Made by a program: the position numbers and the translations under genes. The notes under the pieces were generated by a model, which had not been told where the DNA came from, ran no database searches, and saw only the letters and a list, made by a program, of their open reading frames with translations. From Pelagibius sp. (GTDB lineage Bacteria > Pseudomonadota > Alphaproteobacteria > Kiloniellales > Kiloniellaceae): a stretch of DNA of 52,442 nucleotides. The DNA lies in contig NZ_JANQOI010000184.1 in assembly GCF_028289705.1 (NCBI RefSeq), positions 1 through 52,442 of the forward strand, given 5' to 3'. This document shows positions 43,052 through 52,057 of this stretch, piece after piece; position 1 is the stretch's first letter, and each line of letters opens with the position of its first letter.

Positions 43052-44845
43052 ATGGATTTCTCGGCCTGGCCGTCGCTCACGGCCGTGTTCTTCGAACAGG
43101 CCACGGCGCGCGCCGAGCAGAACTTTCTTTGGGACAAGCGCGACGGCACCTACCGTCCGCAGACCTGGGGCAGCATTGCCGCACAGGTGAAGGACCTGTC
43201 CCGCGGGATGCGCGACCTGGGCCTGCAGCCCGGGGACCGCGTCGTGCTGGTCGCGGAGAACCGTCCGGAATGGCTGGTGGCGGATCTGGCGATCATGGCC
43301 GCCGGCGGCATCACCGTGCCCGCCTACACCACCAATCTCCCCAGCGACCATCTGCACATCCTGACCAACAGCGGTGCCGCCGGGGCCATCGTCTCGACCC
43401 ATGCCCTGGCACAGAAACTGATCCCCGCTGTGATGGACGCGCCGGACTGCAAGTGGGTGGTGGCGATGGAGGATCTGCAGCAGGGCCAGGCCGGCCCCAA
43501 GGCGGTCCACCAATGGCAGGCGGTGATGGAGCGCGGCCATGCCATGCCCGACGACGTGGAGAGCTTCGCCGCGCAGGCCAAGCGCAGCGACACCGCCTGC
43601 ATCATCTACACCTCCGGCACCGGGGGCGTGCCGCGCGGGGTGATGCTCAGCCACGGCGCCATTCTCTGCAACTGCATGGGCGCCTTTCGCCTGCTGGAGC
43701 AGATCGGCCTGGGCCGGGAGATCTTCCTCTGCTTCCTGCCGCTGTCGCATGCTTACGAACACACCGCCGGCCAGTTCTTCCCGATCTCCATCGGCGCGGA
43801 GATCTACTACGCCGAGGGCGTCGATCAACTGCTGCGCAACCTGGGCGAGGCGCGGCCGACGATCCTGACCGCCGTGCCGCGGCTCTATGAGTCCATGCAC
43901 CTGCGGATCCGCCGGGCCATCGAGAAGGAGGGCGGCTTCAAGGCGAAGCTCTTCGCCAAGGCGGAAGAGCTCGGGCGCAAACGCTACCTGGCGCCGGAGA
44001 AGCTCACCCTGCTGGACAAGCTGCAGGACCTCTTCCTGGACGTCCTGGTGCGCAACAAGATCCGCAAGCGCTTCGGCGGCCGGATCAAGGCCATCGTCTC
44101 CGGCGGCGCGGCTCTCAACTTCGACATCGGCCTGTTCTTCACCGCCCTCGGCCTGCCGCTCCTGCAGGGCTACGGGCAGACGGAATCGGCACCGATCGTC
44201 TCGGCCAACCCGCCCTGGAAGGTGAAGCTCCACACCGTCGGCCCGCCCTTCGAGGGGGTCGAGGTGAAAATCGCCGAGGACGGCGAGATCCTGCTGCGCG
44301 GCGAACTGGTGATGAACGGCTATTGGCGCGACGAGGCGGCGACGGCCCAGGTGCTCAAGGACGGCTGGCTGCACACCGGCGACGTCGGCAAGCTGGACGA
44401 GGACGGCTACCTCATCATCACCGACCGCAAGAAGGACATCATTGTGCTTTCCGGCGGCGACAACGTCTCCCCGGCACGGGTCGAGGGAATCCTGACCCTG
44501 CAGACGGAGATCGTTCAGGCCATGGTGTCCGGCGACAAGCGGCCCCATCTCGTGGCCCTGCTGGTGCCCGACGAGGACTTCGTCGCCGATTGGGCCCACC
44601 GCCACGGCAAGCCCGCCAATCTGGCCGCCCTGTCGGAGGACCCGGACTTCCGGGCCGCACTCTCCGCCGTTCTCGACCGGGTGAACGGCGAGCTCTCGCC
44701 GATCGAGAAGATCCGCCGCTTTGCGGTTCTGCCGGAAGCTTTTTCAGTGGCCAACGGCATGATGACACCGACCCTCAAGATCCGCCGCTACAAGATCCGC
44801 GAAACCTACGGCGGACTGCTGGAGAGCCTTTACGACAAGCGGTGA
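43052..44845 (+). CDS. Long-chain acyl-CoA synthetase (AMP-dependent)
   Basis: The 597-residue adenylate-forming enzyme activates a fatty acid to acyl-AMP and then acyl-CoA. Features are the P-loop YTSGTGGVPRG at 186-196, GYGQTESAPIVS, the hinge region with TGDVGKLDEDGYLIITDRKKDI, and a C-terminal lid. It is of the FadD15/eukaryotic ACSL-like branch, with the long insertion RIKAIVSGGAALNFDIG. The P-loop has Gly where the family usually has Thr. The ATG at 43052 has GGAGG 5 bases upstream; an open frame of 46 earlier codons is not protein-like. Confidence 0.92.
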   Translation: MDFSAWPSLTAVFFEQATARAEQNFLWDKRDGTYRPQTWGSIAAQVKDLSRGMRDLGLQPGDRVVLVAENRPEWLVADLAIMAAGGITVPAYTTNLPSDHLHILTNSGAAGAIVSTHALAQKLIPAVMDAPDCKWVVAMEDLQQGQAGPKAVHQWQAVMERGHAMPDDVESFAAQAKRSDTACIIYTSGTGGVPRGVMLSHGAILCNCMGAFRLLEQIGLGREIFLCFLPLSHAYEHTAGQFFPISIGAEIYYAEGVDQLLRNLGEARPTILTAVPRLYESMHLRIRRAIEKEGGFKAKLFAKAEELGRKRYLAPEKLTLLDKLQDLFLDVLVRNKIRKRFGGRIKAIVSGGAALNFDIGLFFTALGLPLLQGYGQTESAPIVSANPPWKVKLHTVGPPFEGVEVKIAEDGEILLRGELVMNGYWRDEAATAQVLKDGWLHTGDVGKLDEDGYLIITDRKKDIIVLSGGDNVSPARVEGILTLQTEIVQAMVSGDKRPHLVALLVPDEDFVADWAHRHGKPANLAALSEDPDFRAALSAVLDRVNGELSPIEKIRRFAVLPEAFSVANGMMTPTLKIRRYKIRETYGGLLESLYDKR

Positions 44846-45051
44846 GTCCGCCCAATGCGGTGCGCAGACGACCGTATAGTCACCCTTTGTTCCCTCTGAT
44901 TGTTTCCTCCGGGCGGCGCGAAAAGGCCCTCGGCGCTGGATCGGCGCGGCGAGCTGTGACATAAGGGAAGCAAGGTTCTTGCCCTGCATGCCAAAGTAGG
45001 GAAGATTCGGAGACTTCGTTCGGGGCCGTTCTGAATTGGGGGATTCCTGCG

Positions 45052-45573
45052 GTGACTAGACGCTTGGCGCTCTTGGCAGCCTTGTTCTGCCTTGCTTTCT
45101 CGAGCTTCGGCGAGCGCGCTGCCGCGCAGGTCGCCCTCAACGAAACCCCTGCGGTGATCAGCGGCGGCGTCGGCTGGTTCGACCTGGTCGACAGCGAAGA
45201 CGAAGCGGTTGATTTCCGCCTGGAGTACCGCCACGGCGACGATTTCCTCTGGCTGAAGCCCTGGGCCGGGATCGAGGCCACCACCGACGGCTCCGTCTGG
45301 GGCGGCATCGGCGTCCTGATGGATATCGTTTTCTTCGAGCGGCTGGTCCTGACCGGCAGCTTCGCGCCGGGCCTCTACGAAGACGGCGACGGCAAGGACC
45401 TGGGCCACACGGTGGAGTTCCGCAGCCAAGTCGAGCTGGGCTTCCAGTTCGAGAACCAGTCCCGGGTCTCGGTCGCCTTCAGCCACCTCTCCAATGCCGG
45501 GCTCGACGACGAAAACCCCGGCGTCGAGGTGCTCAACCTCTACTACCACCTGCCGCTGGACGTGTTGTTCTAG
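45052..45573 (+). CDS. pagL: PagL-type lipid A 3-O-deacylase (acyloxyacyl hydrolase)
   Basis: The 173-residue outer-membrane protein has a signal peptide (about 1-25) and an eight-stranded barrel pattern. It carries the PagL active site: His145 and Ser147 in FSHLSNAG and Glu159 after DDENPGVE. The Ser-to-Glu spacing of 12 is the same as in Pseudomonas aeruginosa PagL (H126, S128, E140). It would remove the 3-O-linked acyl chain from lipid A in the outer leaflet. The GTG start has GGGGG upstream. It stands alone. Confidence 0.88.
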   Translation: MTRRLALLAALFCLAFSSFGERAAAQVALNETPAVISGGVGWFDLVDSEDEAVDFRLEYRHGDDFLWLKPWAGIEATTDGSVWGGIGVLMDIVFFERLVLTGSFAPGLYEDGDGKDLGHTVEFRSQVELGFQFENQSRVSVAFSHLSNAGLDDENPGVEVLNLYYHLPLDVLF

Positions 45574-45682
45574 ACAGCAGCCGGCCAGAGCGCACCAGGG
45601 CTGCCGTCGCGACAAAAGACCGGTCCCGATCTGGGGCCTGTTTACATTCATTTCGCCGTCGTGGCGGCTTCGGAAAACCTCT

Positions 45683-45710
45683 TTGGGAACCATAGGGAAC
45701 ACCCTATAGT
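45683..45710 (+). promoter_or_regulatory. Candidate promoter of the sugar-type ABC operon
   Basis: TTGGGA (45683-45688) and TATAGT (45705-45710) are 16 bp apart, about 85 bp before the binding-protein ATG. The spacer and -10 carry an inverted repeat, CCATAGGG-AACA-CCCTATAG, that could be an operator. Match to consensus is moderate. Confidence 0.45.
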
Positions 45711-45795
45711 CCCGACCGCGTGTTCTGCCGGTCCCGGTGGATGCAGCGTTTGCAAGGCGCCCTGAGAGCGCCGGCTCAAAACTAGGAGGAGGAAA

Positions 45796-46815
45796 ATGAT
45801 GCGAAGAATCCCCACTGCGCTCATCGTTGCCGCCCTGGCCCTCGGCGCCAGCAATCAAGCCATCGCCGACACGTCTGGCAAGCGTATCGCACTATCGAAC
45901 AACTACGCCGGAAACTCGTGGCGCCAGGCAATGCTGCGCAGTTGGGACAAGGTGACAAGCCAGGCCGTGGAAAAGGGTGTCGTGTCCGCCGCTGATGCCT
46001 TCACGACGGCAGAAAACCAGGTGACCGAGCAGGCCGCCCAGATTCAGAATCTGATCCTCCAAGGCTATGACGCTATCGTCATCAACGCCGCTTCGCCCGA
46101 AGGTTTGAACGGCGCCGTGAAGGAAGCCTGCGATGCCGGCGTGACCGTCGTCTCCTTCGACGGGGTGGTGACGGAGCCCTGTGCCTGGCGCATTGCCGTG
46201 GACTTCAAGCAAATGGGCAAGGACGAAGTGCTCTATCTTGCAGACCGGCTTCCTGACGGCGGCAATCTGCTGGAAATCCGCGGTCTTGCCGGGGTCTTCG
46301 TCGACGACGAGATCTCGGCCGGCATCCATGATGGCGTCGCGGAGACCGGCAAGTTCAAGATCGTCGGGTCGGTTCACGGCAATTGGGCCCAGGACGTGGC
46401 GCAGAAAGCAGTCGCCGGCATCCTGCCGAGCCTGCCGGAGATCGCGGCGGTGGTAACCCAGGGCGGCGATGGTTACGGTGCAGCGCAGGCCTTCAAGGCC
46501 GCGGGGCGGCCAACGCCGGTGATCGTGATGGGCAATCGTCACGACGAACTCACCTGGTGGAAAGAGCAGAAGGACGCCAACAACTACGAGACCATGTCCG
46601 TCTCGATCGCGCCCGGCGTTTCGACCCTCGCCTTCTGGGTCGCCCAGCAGGTTCTGGACGGTCAGAGCGTGCCCAAGGATCTCGTGGTGCCCTTCTTGCG
46701 CATCGATCAGGACAATCTCGAAGAAAATCTCGCCACTACGGAGGCGGGCGGCGTGGCCAATGTCGAGTACTCGCTCGAAGACGCCAAGGCGGTGATCTCG
46801 GCGGCGGGAGGCTGA
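45796..46815 (+). CDS. Sugar-type ABC transporter substrate-binding protein
   Basis: The 339-residue periplasmic protein has a signal peptide (about 1-25, ending IADT) and the Peripla_BP_4/LacI-like fold, as in ribose- or xylose-type binding proteins: [39 protein letters not shown], and [15 protein letters not shown]. It lies first in a four-gene operon with an RbsA-like ATPase and two RbsC-like permeases. GGAGGAGG stands 4-12 bases before the ATG. No sugar kinase or isomerase is adjacent, so the substrate (sugar, polyol, autoinducer or other) cannot be told. Confidence 0.9.
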   Translation: MMRRIPTALIVAALALGASNQAIADTSGKRIALSNNYAGNSWRQAMLRSWDKVTSQAVEKGVVSAADAFTTAENQVTEQAAQIQNLILQGYDAIVINAASPEGLNGAVKEACDAGVTVVSFDGVVTEPCAWRIAVDFKQMGKDEVLYLADRLPDGGNLLEIRGLAGVFVDDEISAGIHDGVAETGKFKIVGSVHGNWAQDVAQKAVAGILPSLPEIAAVVTQGGDGYGAAQAFKAAGRPTPVIVMGNRHDELTWWKEQKDANNYETMSVSIAPGVSTLAFWVAQQVLDGQSVPKDLVVPFLRIDQDNLEENLATTEAGGVANVEYSLEDAKAVISAAGG

Positions 46816-46844
46816 GGACGCCAAACGCGCCACGCGCGATCGAA

Positions 46845-48299
46845 ATGGCTGTTCCCTCCGGTTCAGCCGCGGAGTTGGACGGCGTCGACAAGAGCTTCGG
46901 CGCTGTCCGGGCGCTTGCCGGCGTCAGTCTGGCTCTGCACAACGGCGAGTGTCTGGGGCTTGTCGGGCACAACGGCGCCGGAAAATCCACGCTGATGAAT
47001 GTCCTGGCGGGGGTCCTGGTCCCGGACGCCGGGCGCATCGCGGTCGGCGGAACCGACTTGACCGGGCGCTTCGACGCCGCGGCGGCGCATCAGGCGGGCG
47101 TACGCTGTGTGTTTCAGGAGCTGTCGCTTTGTCCCAATCTGACGGTGGCGGAGAACGCCCGGATCATCCATCCGGCGATCCGCGGCATCGGCTGGCGGCG
47201 ACAAGCCCGCGACCTGATCGAGGGTCAACTCGACAAGGTCTTTCCCGGTCACGGTATCGATCCCGATACACTGGTCGGTGATCTTTCAATTGCGCGGCGG
47301 CAGATGGTGGAGATCGCACGCGCCTTCTCCGTGACGGAATCGCCGGCAAGGGTGGTGATTCTGGACGAGCCGACCTCCTCCCTCGACACGGTGGTCGCCG
47401 GGCAGCTTCTCGACTTCGTGCGGCGCTATGTTTCCGACGGCGGCGCCTGCGTCCTGATCTCCCATCTTCTGGGAGAGGTTCTTTCCGCCGCCGACAGGAT
47501 CGCGGTGATGCGTGACGGCGGCGTGGTGGCGCTGGACCGTGCCAGCGCCTTCGACCGCGGGTCACTCGTAGCCGCGATGGGCAGCGTCGCGGAGGAACGC
47601 GGAATCGAAGCCGCCGCCTCGAAACGCGCCAGTGGTGCGCCGGTCGTTCGGGCAAAGCCAAAGGCCCAATCGGACGCGGTCGAACTGATTGCCCATCGCG
47701 GCGAAGTGGTCGGGCTGGCAGGGCTGAGCGGGCACGGCCAGACCGATTTGATCGTGCAGGTGTTCGAAGGATCGGGCGGCGCCGAGGTGTCTGGGGCCGT
47801 TGCGCTGGTGGCCGGCGACCGGCAGAGCGACGGTGTCTTTCCGCTTTGGTCGATTGCCGAGAACATCTCGATCGGCTCGCTGCGGCGATTCCTGTCCGGT
47901 CTCCTTCTCGACCGGGGGGGAGAACGGACCTTCGCGGAGGACTGGCGCCAGAAGATCGGCATTCGCACCCCCGATGTCAGCGCGCCGATCCTGTCGCTTT
48001 CCGGCGGCAACCAGCAGAAAGCGCTTTTCGCCAGGGCACTCGGCTCCGCCGCGGAGATCGTGGTGATGGACGATCCCATGCGCGGCGTCGACATCGGCAC
48101 CAAGCAGGAGGTCTACGCGATGATCCGGGACGAAGCCGCCAAGGGCCGCACCTTCCTTTGGTACACCACCGAAATGGATGAGCTGCGGAATTGCGATCAC
48201 GTCTATGTCTTCCGCGACGGAGTCATCGCTGCCGACCTCGCCCGCGGCGAAATGACCGAGGAAAAGGTCCTCCACTCCTCTTTCCGGGCAGACGCATGA
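46845..48299 (+). CDS. Sugar-type ABC transporter, double ATPase (RbsA-like)
   Basis: The 484-residue protein has two ABC domains. The first is intact: Walker A GHNGAGKS at 41-48, signature LSIARRQ and Walker [13 protein letters not shown]. The second is degenerate: its Walker A position reads GLSGHGQT, the signature is LSGGNQQK, and Walker B has DDP in place of DEP. Loss of the second Walker A Lys is usual in RbsA-type ATPases; the Glu-to-Asp change is less usual. It is somewhat short compared with about 500. The ATG at 46845 begins 29 bp after the binding-protein gene; a longer upstream frame is a shadow. It overlaps the next gene by ATGA. Confidence 0.9.
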   Translation: MAVPSGSAAELDGVDKSFGAVRALAGVSLALHNGECLGLVGHNGAGKSTLMNVLAGVLVPDAGRIAVGGTDLTGRFDAAAAHQAGVRCVFQELSLCPNLTVAENARIIHPAIRGIGWRRQARDLIEGQLDKVFPGHGIDPDTLVGDLSIARRQMVEIARAFSVTESPARVVILDEPTSSLDTVVAGQLLDFVRRYVSDGGACVLISHLLGEVLSAADRIAVMRDGGVVALDRASAFDRGSLVAAMGSVAEERGIEAAASKRASGAPVVRAKPKAQSDAVELIAHRGEVVGLAGLSGHGQTDLIVQVFEGSGGAEVSGAVALVAGDRQSDGVFPLWSIAENISIGSLRRFLSGLLLDRGGERTFAEDWRQKIGIRTPDVSAPILSLSGGNQQKALFARALGSAAEIVVMDDPMRGVDIGTKQEVYAMIRDEAAKGRTFLWYTTEMDELRNCDHVYVFRDGVIAADLARGEMTEEKVLHSSFRADA

Positions 48300-49237
48300 T
48301 CGCACGGGTTCTGACGCCCCGGGCCATCAGGAGCGCGCTGCCCGTCATTGCGCTGGCCGTGATCCTGGTGGCGATCTTTTGGCTGCAACCGCGCACCATG
48401 AGCTATTTCGGGCTCAACCTGCTTCTCAACCTGGCAATCCCGATTGCGCTGGCGACGATCGCGCAGATGTTCATTCTCTGCGTCAACGATCTCGACCTGT
48501 CGATCGGCGCTTTCGTCAGCCTCGTCGCCTGCATCACGGCCACCTGGCTGCACGACTCGCCGCTATTGGGCACCTTGGCGCTTGCCGGACTGGTTCTGGT
48601 CTATGCCGGCGTCGGCGCCCTGATCCATCTCCGCAACCTGCCTTCCATCGTGGTCACGCTTGGCATGTCGTTCGTCTGGCTGGGCCTCGCGGTTCTGGTC
48701 CTGCCCACGCCGGGCGGCAAGGCGCCGGAGTGGATCCGCGCGCTGATGACCCTGAAGCCCGCTTACGTGCCGTTTCCGATCATCGCCTCCGTGCTGATCG
48801 CCGGCGTCGTGCACTTCGCGCTCATGCGCTCGGCCTACGGGACGGTGCTGCGCGGGGCGGGCGGCAATCCGAAGTCCCTGGAGCGGGCCGGCTGGTCGAT
48901 GCTGAAGATCAAAATGACCATGTTCGCGCTGGCCGGCTTCTTCGGCGTTCTCTCCGGCATGGCCCTGGTGGGATTGACCACTTCGGCGGATGCCAACATC
49001 GCCCTGCGCTACACGCTCCTCTCCATCGCCGGGGTCATCCTCGGCGGGGGCGAGTTCGTCGGCGGCCGGATATCGCCGGTCGGCGCCGTCGTCGGCGCCA
49101 TCGTCCTGACCCTGGCGGGCTCTTTCCTCTCCTTTCTGCGTCTCAATCCGGATTGGCAGATCGGCGCCCAGGGGGCAATTCTCATCATCGTGCTGGCGCT
49201 GCGTGTCCTGATCTCTCGGGCGGAGGCGCGGCCATGA
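48296..49237 (+). CDS. Sugar-type ABC transporter permease 1
   Basis: The 313-residue inner-membrane permease is of the BPD_transp_2 (RbsC/XylH) family, with about eight to ten helices. It has [14 protein letters not shown] in the first half and [33 protein letters not shown], split around the coupling helix. Near the C-terminus is [28 protein letters not shown]. It starts inside the ATPase stop (ATGA) and ends overlapping permease 2 (ATGA), so the three are translationally coupled. It pairs with a distinct second permease, suggesting a heterodimeric channel. Confidence 0.92.
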   Translation: MIARVLTPRAIRSALPVIALAVILVAIFWLQPRTMSYFGLNLLLNLAIPIALATIAQMFILCVNDLDLSIGAFVSLVACITATWLHDSPLLGTLALAGLVLVYAGVGALIHLRNLPSIVVTLGMSFVWLGLAVLVLPTPGGKAPEWIRALMTLKPAYVPFPIIASVLIAGVVHFALMRSAYGTVLRGAGGNPKSLERAGWSMLKIKMTMFALAGFFGVLSGMALVGLTTSADANIALRYTLLSIAGVILGGGEFVGGRISPVGAVVGAIVLTLAGSFLSFLRLNPDWQIGAQGAILIIVLALRVLISRAEARP

Positions 49238-50184
49238 CCTACCTCGCCCGAATCGGCCGGCAGCCCTGGCTTTGGGCCTGGATCGCGGCGCTCACCGTTT
49301 GGCTGGCCACAGCGCTCTTCACCGGCGGCCAGGGGGCGGCCGAGGTGATGAGCGCGGCCACGACCTTCGGTGCCTTCTTCGTCATCGTGGCCCTCGGCCA
49401 GATGTTCGTCATCACCCTGGGCCCCGGCAACGTCGATCTCTCCATCCCGGCAACGATGACCCTGGCCGGCACGGTGGCGATGAAGGTGATGGACGGCGCG
49501 AACGCCATGATACCTGTCGGCTTCCTGCTGGCCGTCGCCGTCGGGCTCGGCGTCGGCGCGATCAACTACGGCCTCATCCGCTTTTTGAGGATTCCGCCGA
49601 TCATCGCGACGCTGTCATCGAGCTTTATCTTTCAGTCCGCCGCGATCTGGTACAATCGGGGCCTGCGCATCAAACCGCCCGAGGCCCTTGCCGATTTTGC
49701 GACGGCGAAGATCCTGGGGGTGCCGGTCCTGGCGGTCGTTGTCGTGCTGCTGGCCGTGGTGATGCACTTCGTCCTCGTCCGCACGGTCTACGGCCGCGGC
49801 GTCATCGCCATCGGGCAGAACCAGCGCGCGGCCCATCTGGCCGGGGTGCCCGTCGAACGGACGCGTGCGACCACCTACGTGATGTGCGCTGTCTTCGCGT
49901 CCTGCTGCGGTTACGTTCTCGGCGCCTTTTCCGGCGGGGCCGCCCTCAATATGGGCGAGGAGTACCTGCTCTCCTCCATCGCGGTCGTGGTGATCGGCGG
50001 CACCTCGGTCGCCGGCGGCTATGCCAACGTGCCTGGGCTCTGGGGCGCGGCGCTGTTCCTCTTCCTCCTGGTGACGATGCTGAACACCTTCGGCGCCGGG
50101 GCGGGCGTGCGTCTGGTGCTGACCGGCCTCATCATCATCGCCGTGATCGTGGCGGCAAGCGGCGGGCGCAAGAGGGATGGCTAG
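49234..50184 (+). CDS. Sugar-type ABC transporter permease 2
   Basis: The 316-residue RbsC-like permease is a paralogue of the preceding one. It has VITLGPGNVDLSIPATMTLAG, then GQNQRAAHLAGVPVERTRATTYV at the ATPase coupling region, and YLLSSIAVVVIGGTSVAGGYANV toward the C-terminus. The two permeases are only moderately alike, so a heterodimer is expected. Its stop codon lies in a repeat that starts at 50183. Confidence 0.92.
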   Translation: MTYLARIGRQPWLWAWIAALTVWLATALFTGGQGAAEVMSAATTFGAFFVIVALGQMFVITLGPGNVDLSIPATMTLAGTVAMKVMDGANAMIPVGFLLAVAVGLGVGAINYGLIRFLRIPPIIATLSSSFIFQSAAIWYNRGLRIKPPEALADFATAKILGVPVLAVVVVLLAVVMHFVLVRTVYGRGVIAIGQNQRAAHLAGVPVERTRATTYVMCAVFASCCGYVLGAFSGGAALNMGEEYLLSSIAVVVIGGTSVAGGYANVPGLWGAALFLFLLVTMLNTFGAGAGVRLVLTGLIIIAVIVAASGGRKRDG

Positions 50185-50217
50185 AGCGTTTCCGACTCAC
50201 GTCGAAGCGGTTCCAGC
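50183..50217 (+). repeat. Interspersed repeat starting at the permease 2 stop codon
   Basis: AGAGCGTTTCCGACTCACGTC and its continuation match the unit at 29541-29590 (minus strand) over about 30 bases with a few changes. It sits between the convergent permease 2 and GNAT genes. Confidence 0.6.
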
Positions 50218-50226
50218 CCGCTCCCC

Positions 50227-50733
50227 CTAGGCTGAGCTCCCACCCAAGAACTTCACCCGGAACTCCTCGTTGTAGTAACGCTCGCCGATTTTCAGCGCGC
50301 GAAGTTCCATGCCGTAAGGTTCAAAGCCCATCTTGCCGTAGAACTGCCGGGCGCGCTCGTTGTCCTCGATGACCGAGAGCAGGATCTGCTCGACCTTGTC
50401 CTTGGCATGGTCGACGACGGCCTCCACCATGGCGGCGGCAAGGCCGGTGCCCCGGGCGGCCTCCGTGACGTACATCCCCCACATCAGGCCCTTGTGGCTG
50501 ATCTTCGGGTTTCGCAGCGGATAGAAGCCGACGAAGCCGCAGAGCGCGCCATCGACGAAGCCGCCGAAGAGCGCGTATTGGCGCAGGCGCTGGCGAAAGG
50601 CATCCAGAGGCAGCTCCGCCGCGCTTTCATAGGTCGCCTGAAAGGTCTCGGGATGACGCTCCAGCGCCTCCAAGCGGATTTCGCGGAATATCTCGGCGTC
50701 GTCCTGCGTCAAGCGCCGCACGTCCATGGCCAT
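50227..50733 (-). CDS. GNAT-family N-acetyltransferase
   Basis: The 168-residue protein has the GNAT fold. The acetyl-CoA pyrophosphate-binding segment is in ARGTGLAAAMVEAVVDHA. An N-terminal MDVRRLTQDDAEIFREIRLEAL, FGGFVDGALCGFVGFYP and the C-terminal ARQFYGKMGFEPYG are typical. It may acetylate a small molecule, antibiotic or protein N-terminus; the substrate is unknown. Two starts two codons apart are possible. Confidence 0.88.
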   Translation of the reverse strand: MAMDVRRLTQDDAEIFREIRLEALERHPETFQATYESAAELPLDAFRQRLRQYALFGGFVDGALCGFVGFYPLRNPKISHKGLMWGMYVTEAARGTGLAAAMVEAVVDHAKDKVEQILLSVIEDNERARQFYGKMGFEPYGMELRALKIGERYYNEEFRVKFLGGSSA

Positions 50734-50900
50734 GGCTTGCCTCCCAATCCTTGAGGGCGCGCGGCACCCGCGGCCCGCCCCCCTTGACCTGACCTGTTCG
50801 GCAAAACCCTAGCACAGGCAGAGTTGCCGATATATCTCACGCTGCAGGCGAGAGCGTCGATGCGGCGAGTGTCGATACGGGGCCGGGGATAAAGCGCACG

Positions 50901-51146
50901 TCAGTTCCTGGCCTTCAGCGCGTCCAGGTAGGCGTCCAGACTGCCGTAGTAAGCGATCAGCGCAGACTCCACGTTCTGGCAGGTCCGGCTGTAGTCCGTC
51001 TCCAGCGGGATGATGCCGTTGAGACAGTCCCTCAGAACCGCGTGCATCTCGTCGAGTTCTTCGGGGGTCGGGTTCTCTGGAAAGGTCTGCGCACAGCCGG
51101 CGATCAGGCAGATCGGCGCGGCCACCAACAGGTGTTTCATCCTCAT
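50901..51146 (-). CDS. Small putative lipoprotein
   Basis: This 81-residue protein has a lipoprotein signal (MRMKHLLVAAPICLIAGC, lipobox LIAGC with Cys18 as the lipidated residue). The mature part is a short helical chain with two further Cys (DCLNG and TCQNVE) that could form a disulfide. AGGGG lies 7 bases upstream of the ATG at 51146. The function is unknown. It follows phhA by about 107 bp on the same strand. Confidence 0.72.
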   Translation of the reverse strand: MRMKHLLVAAPICLIAGCAQTFPENPTPEELDEMHAVLRDCLNGIIPLETDYSRTCQNVESALIAYYGSLDAYLDALKARN

Positions 51147-51222
51147 GCGATTGCCCCTTTCTCACATCAGGGCATCAGCCAGGCAAGACGACGGAGAGTC
51201 TATGGCCTGAATCGAGGATCGG

Positions 51223-51248
51223 GCAAATACGGAGTCACGCCGATTTGC
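51223..51248 (-). terminator. Hairpin just after phhA
   Basis: GCAAATCGG and CCGTATTTGC form a stem with one bulged base and a seven-base loop, beginning about six bases after the phhA stop in the minus-strand transcript. It lacks a T-tract. The position suggests a role in ending or stabilising the phhA message. Confidence 0.42.
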
Positions 51249-51253
51249 GTTCT

Positions 51254-52057
51254 CTAAGCCGCGCCGGCTTCTTCCTTGGGCGGAAAGGTCGGCGGCAGGG
51301 AGCCGAGGCGCTTGGCCTCGTCCATGATGGGCACCAGGTCGCTGGTCACCAGATCGTAGAGCTGCTGCGCCGACTCGATGACGTAGTAGACGCTCTGGAA
51401 GATGTCGATGCGGTAGGGTGTGCGGAATACGGTCAGGGCATCGAAGGGGCGGCGCTCCGGTTCCGCGCTTTCCACCGCATAGGGCGTCTCCCCGGCAGAG
51501 GAGGCGATCCCGGCGCCGTAGATGCGGATACCCTCCTCGGTGCGGATCAGCCCGAACTCCACGGTGAACCAGAACAGCCGCTGCATCATCCAGATGTAGG
51601 ACTTGTCGAGCTGCAGCGCCTTCTCGCCGTACTTCTGCAGGAAGTCGGCATAGGTCGGCAGGGTCAGCATGGGGCAGTGGCCGAAGATCTCGTGGAAGAC
51701 GTCCGGCTCCTGCAGGTAGTCGAATTCCTTGCGGCGGCGGATGAAGGTGGCGGCGGGGAACTTGCGTTCGGCCAGGAGGGTGAAGAAGCGCTTGGGGGAG
51801 ATCAGCGCCGGCACCGGCTCCACGCCGAAGCCGCTGATCTCATTGAGGCGCGCGTTCACGTCCTTGAGTTGGGGCACGCGGTCCGCCGGCAGGTCCAGCA
51901 TCTCCAGGCCGTTCAGGAAAGCGCCGCAGACGCGGCCCGGCAGCAGCTTGCTCTGGCGGAGACGCAGGTCGCGCCAGACCGCGTTTTCCGCATCGCTGTA
52001 GGCGATGATCCCGCGGCTATCGGGGATCTTGGATTCGTAGCTGGTCGACTTTGCCAT
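51254..52057 (-). CDS. phhA: Phenylalanine 4-monooxygenase (phenylalanine hydroxylase)
   Basis: This 267-residue non-haem iron, tetrahydropterin-dependent enzyme turns L-Phe into L-Tyr. The iron ligands are His122 and His127 in FHEIFGHCPM and Glu167 in WFTVEFGLI, the 2-His-1-carboxylate triad. The protein is the short bacterial form without the regulatory ACT domain. No pterin-4a-carbinolamine dehydratase (phhB) or Tyr aminotransferase lies beside it. The aap importer 40 kb away is not evidence of a link. Confidence 0.96.
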   Translation of the reverse strand: MAKSTSYESKIPDSRGIIAYSDAENAVWRDLRLRQSKLLPGRVCGAFLNGLEMLDLPADRVPQLKDVNARLNEISGFGVEPVPALISPKRFFTLLAERKFPAATFIRRRKEFDYLQEPDVFHEIFGHCPMLTLPTYADFLQKYGEKALQLDKSYIWMMQRLFWFTVEFGLIRTEEGIRIYGAGIASSAGETPYAVESAEPERRPFDALTVFRTPYRIDIFQSVYYVIESAQQLYDLVTSDLVPIMDEAKRLGSLPPTFPPKEEAGAA

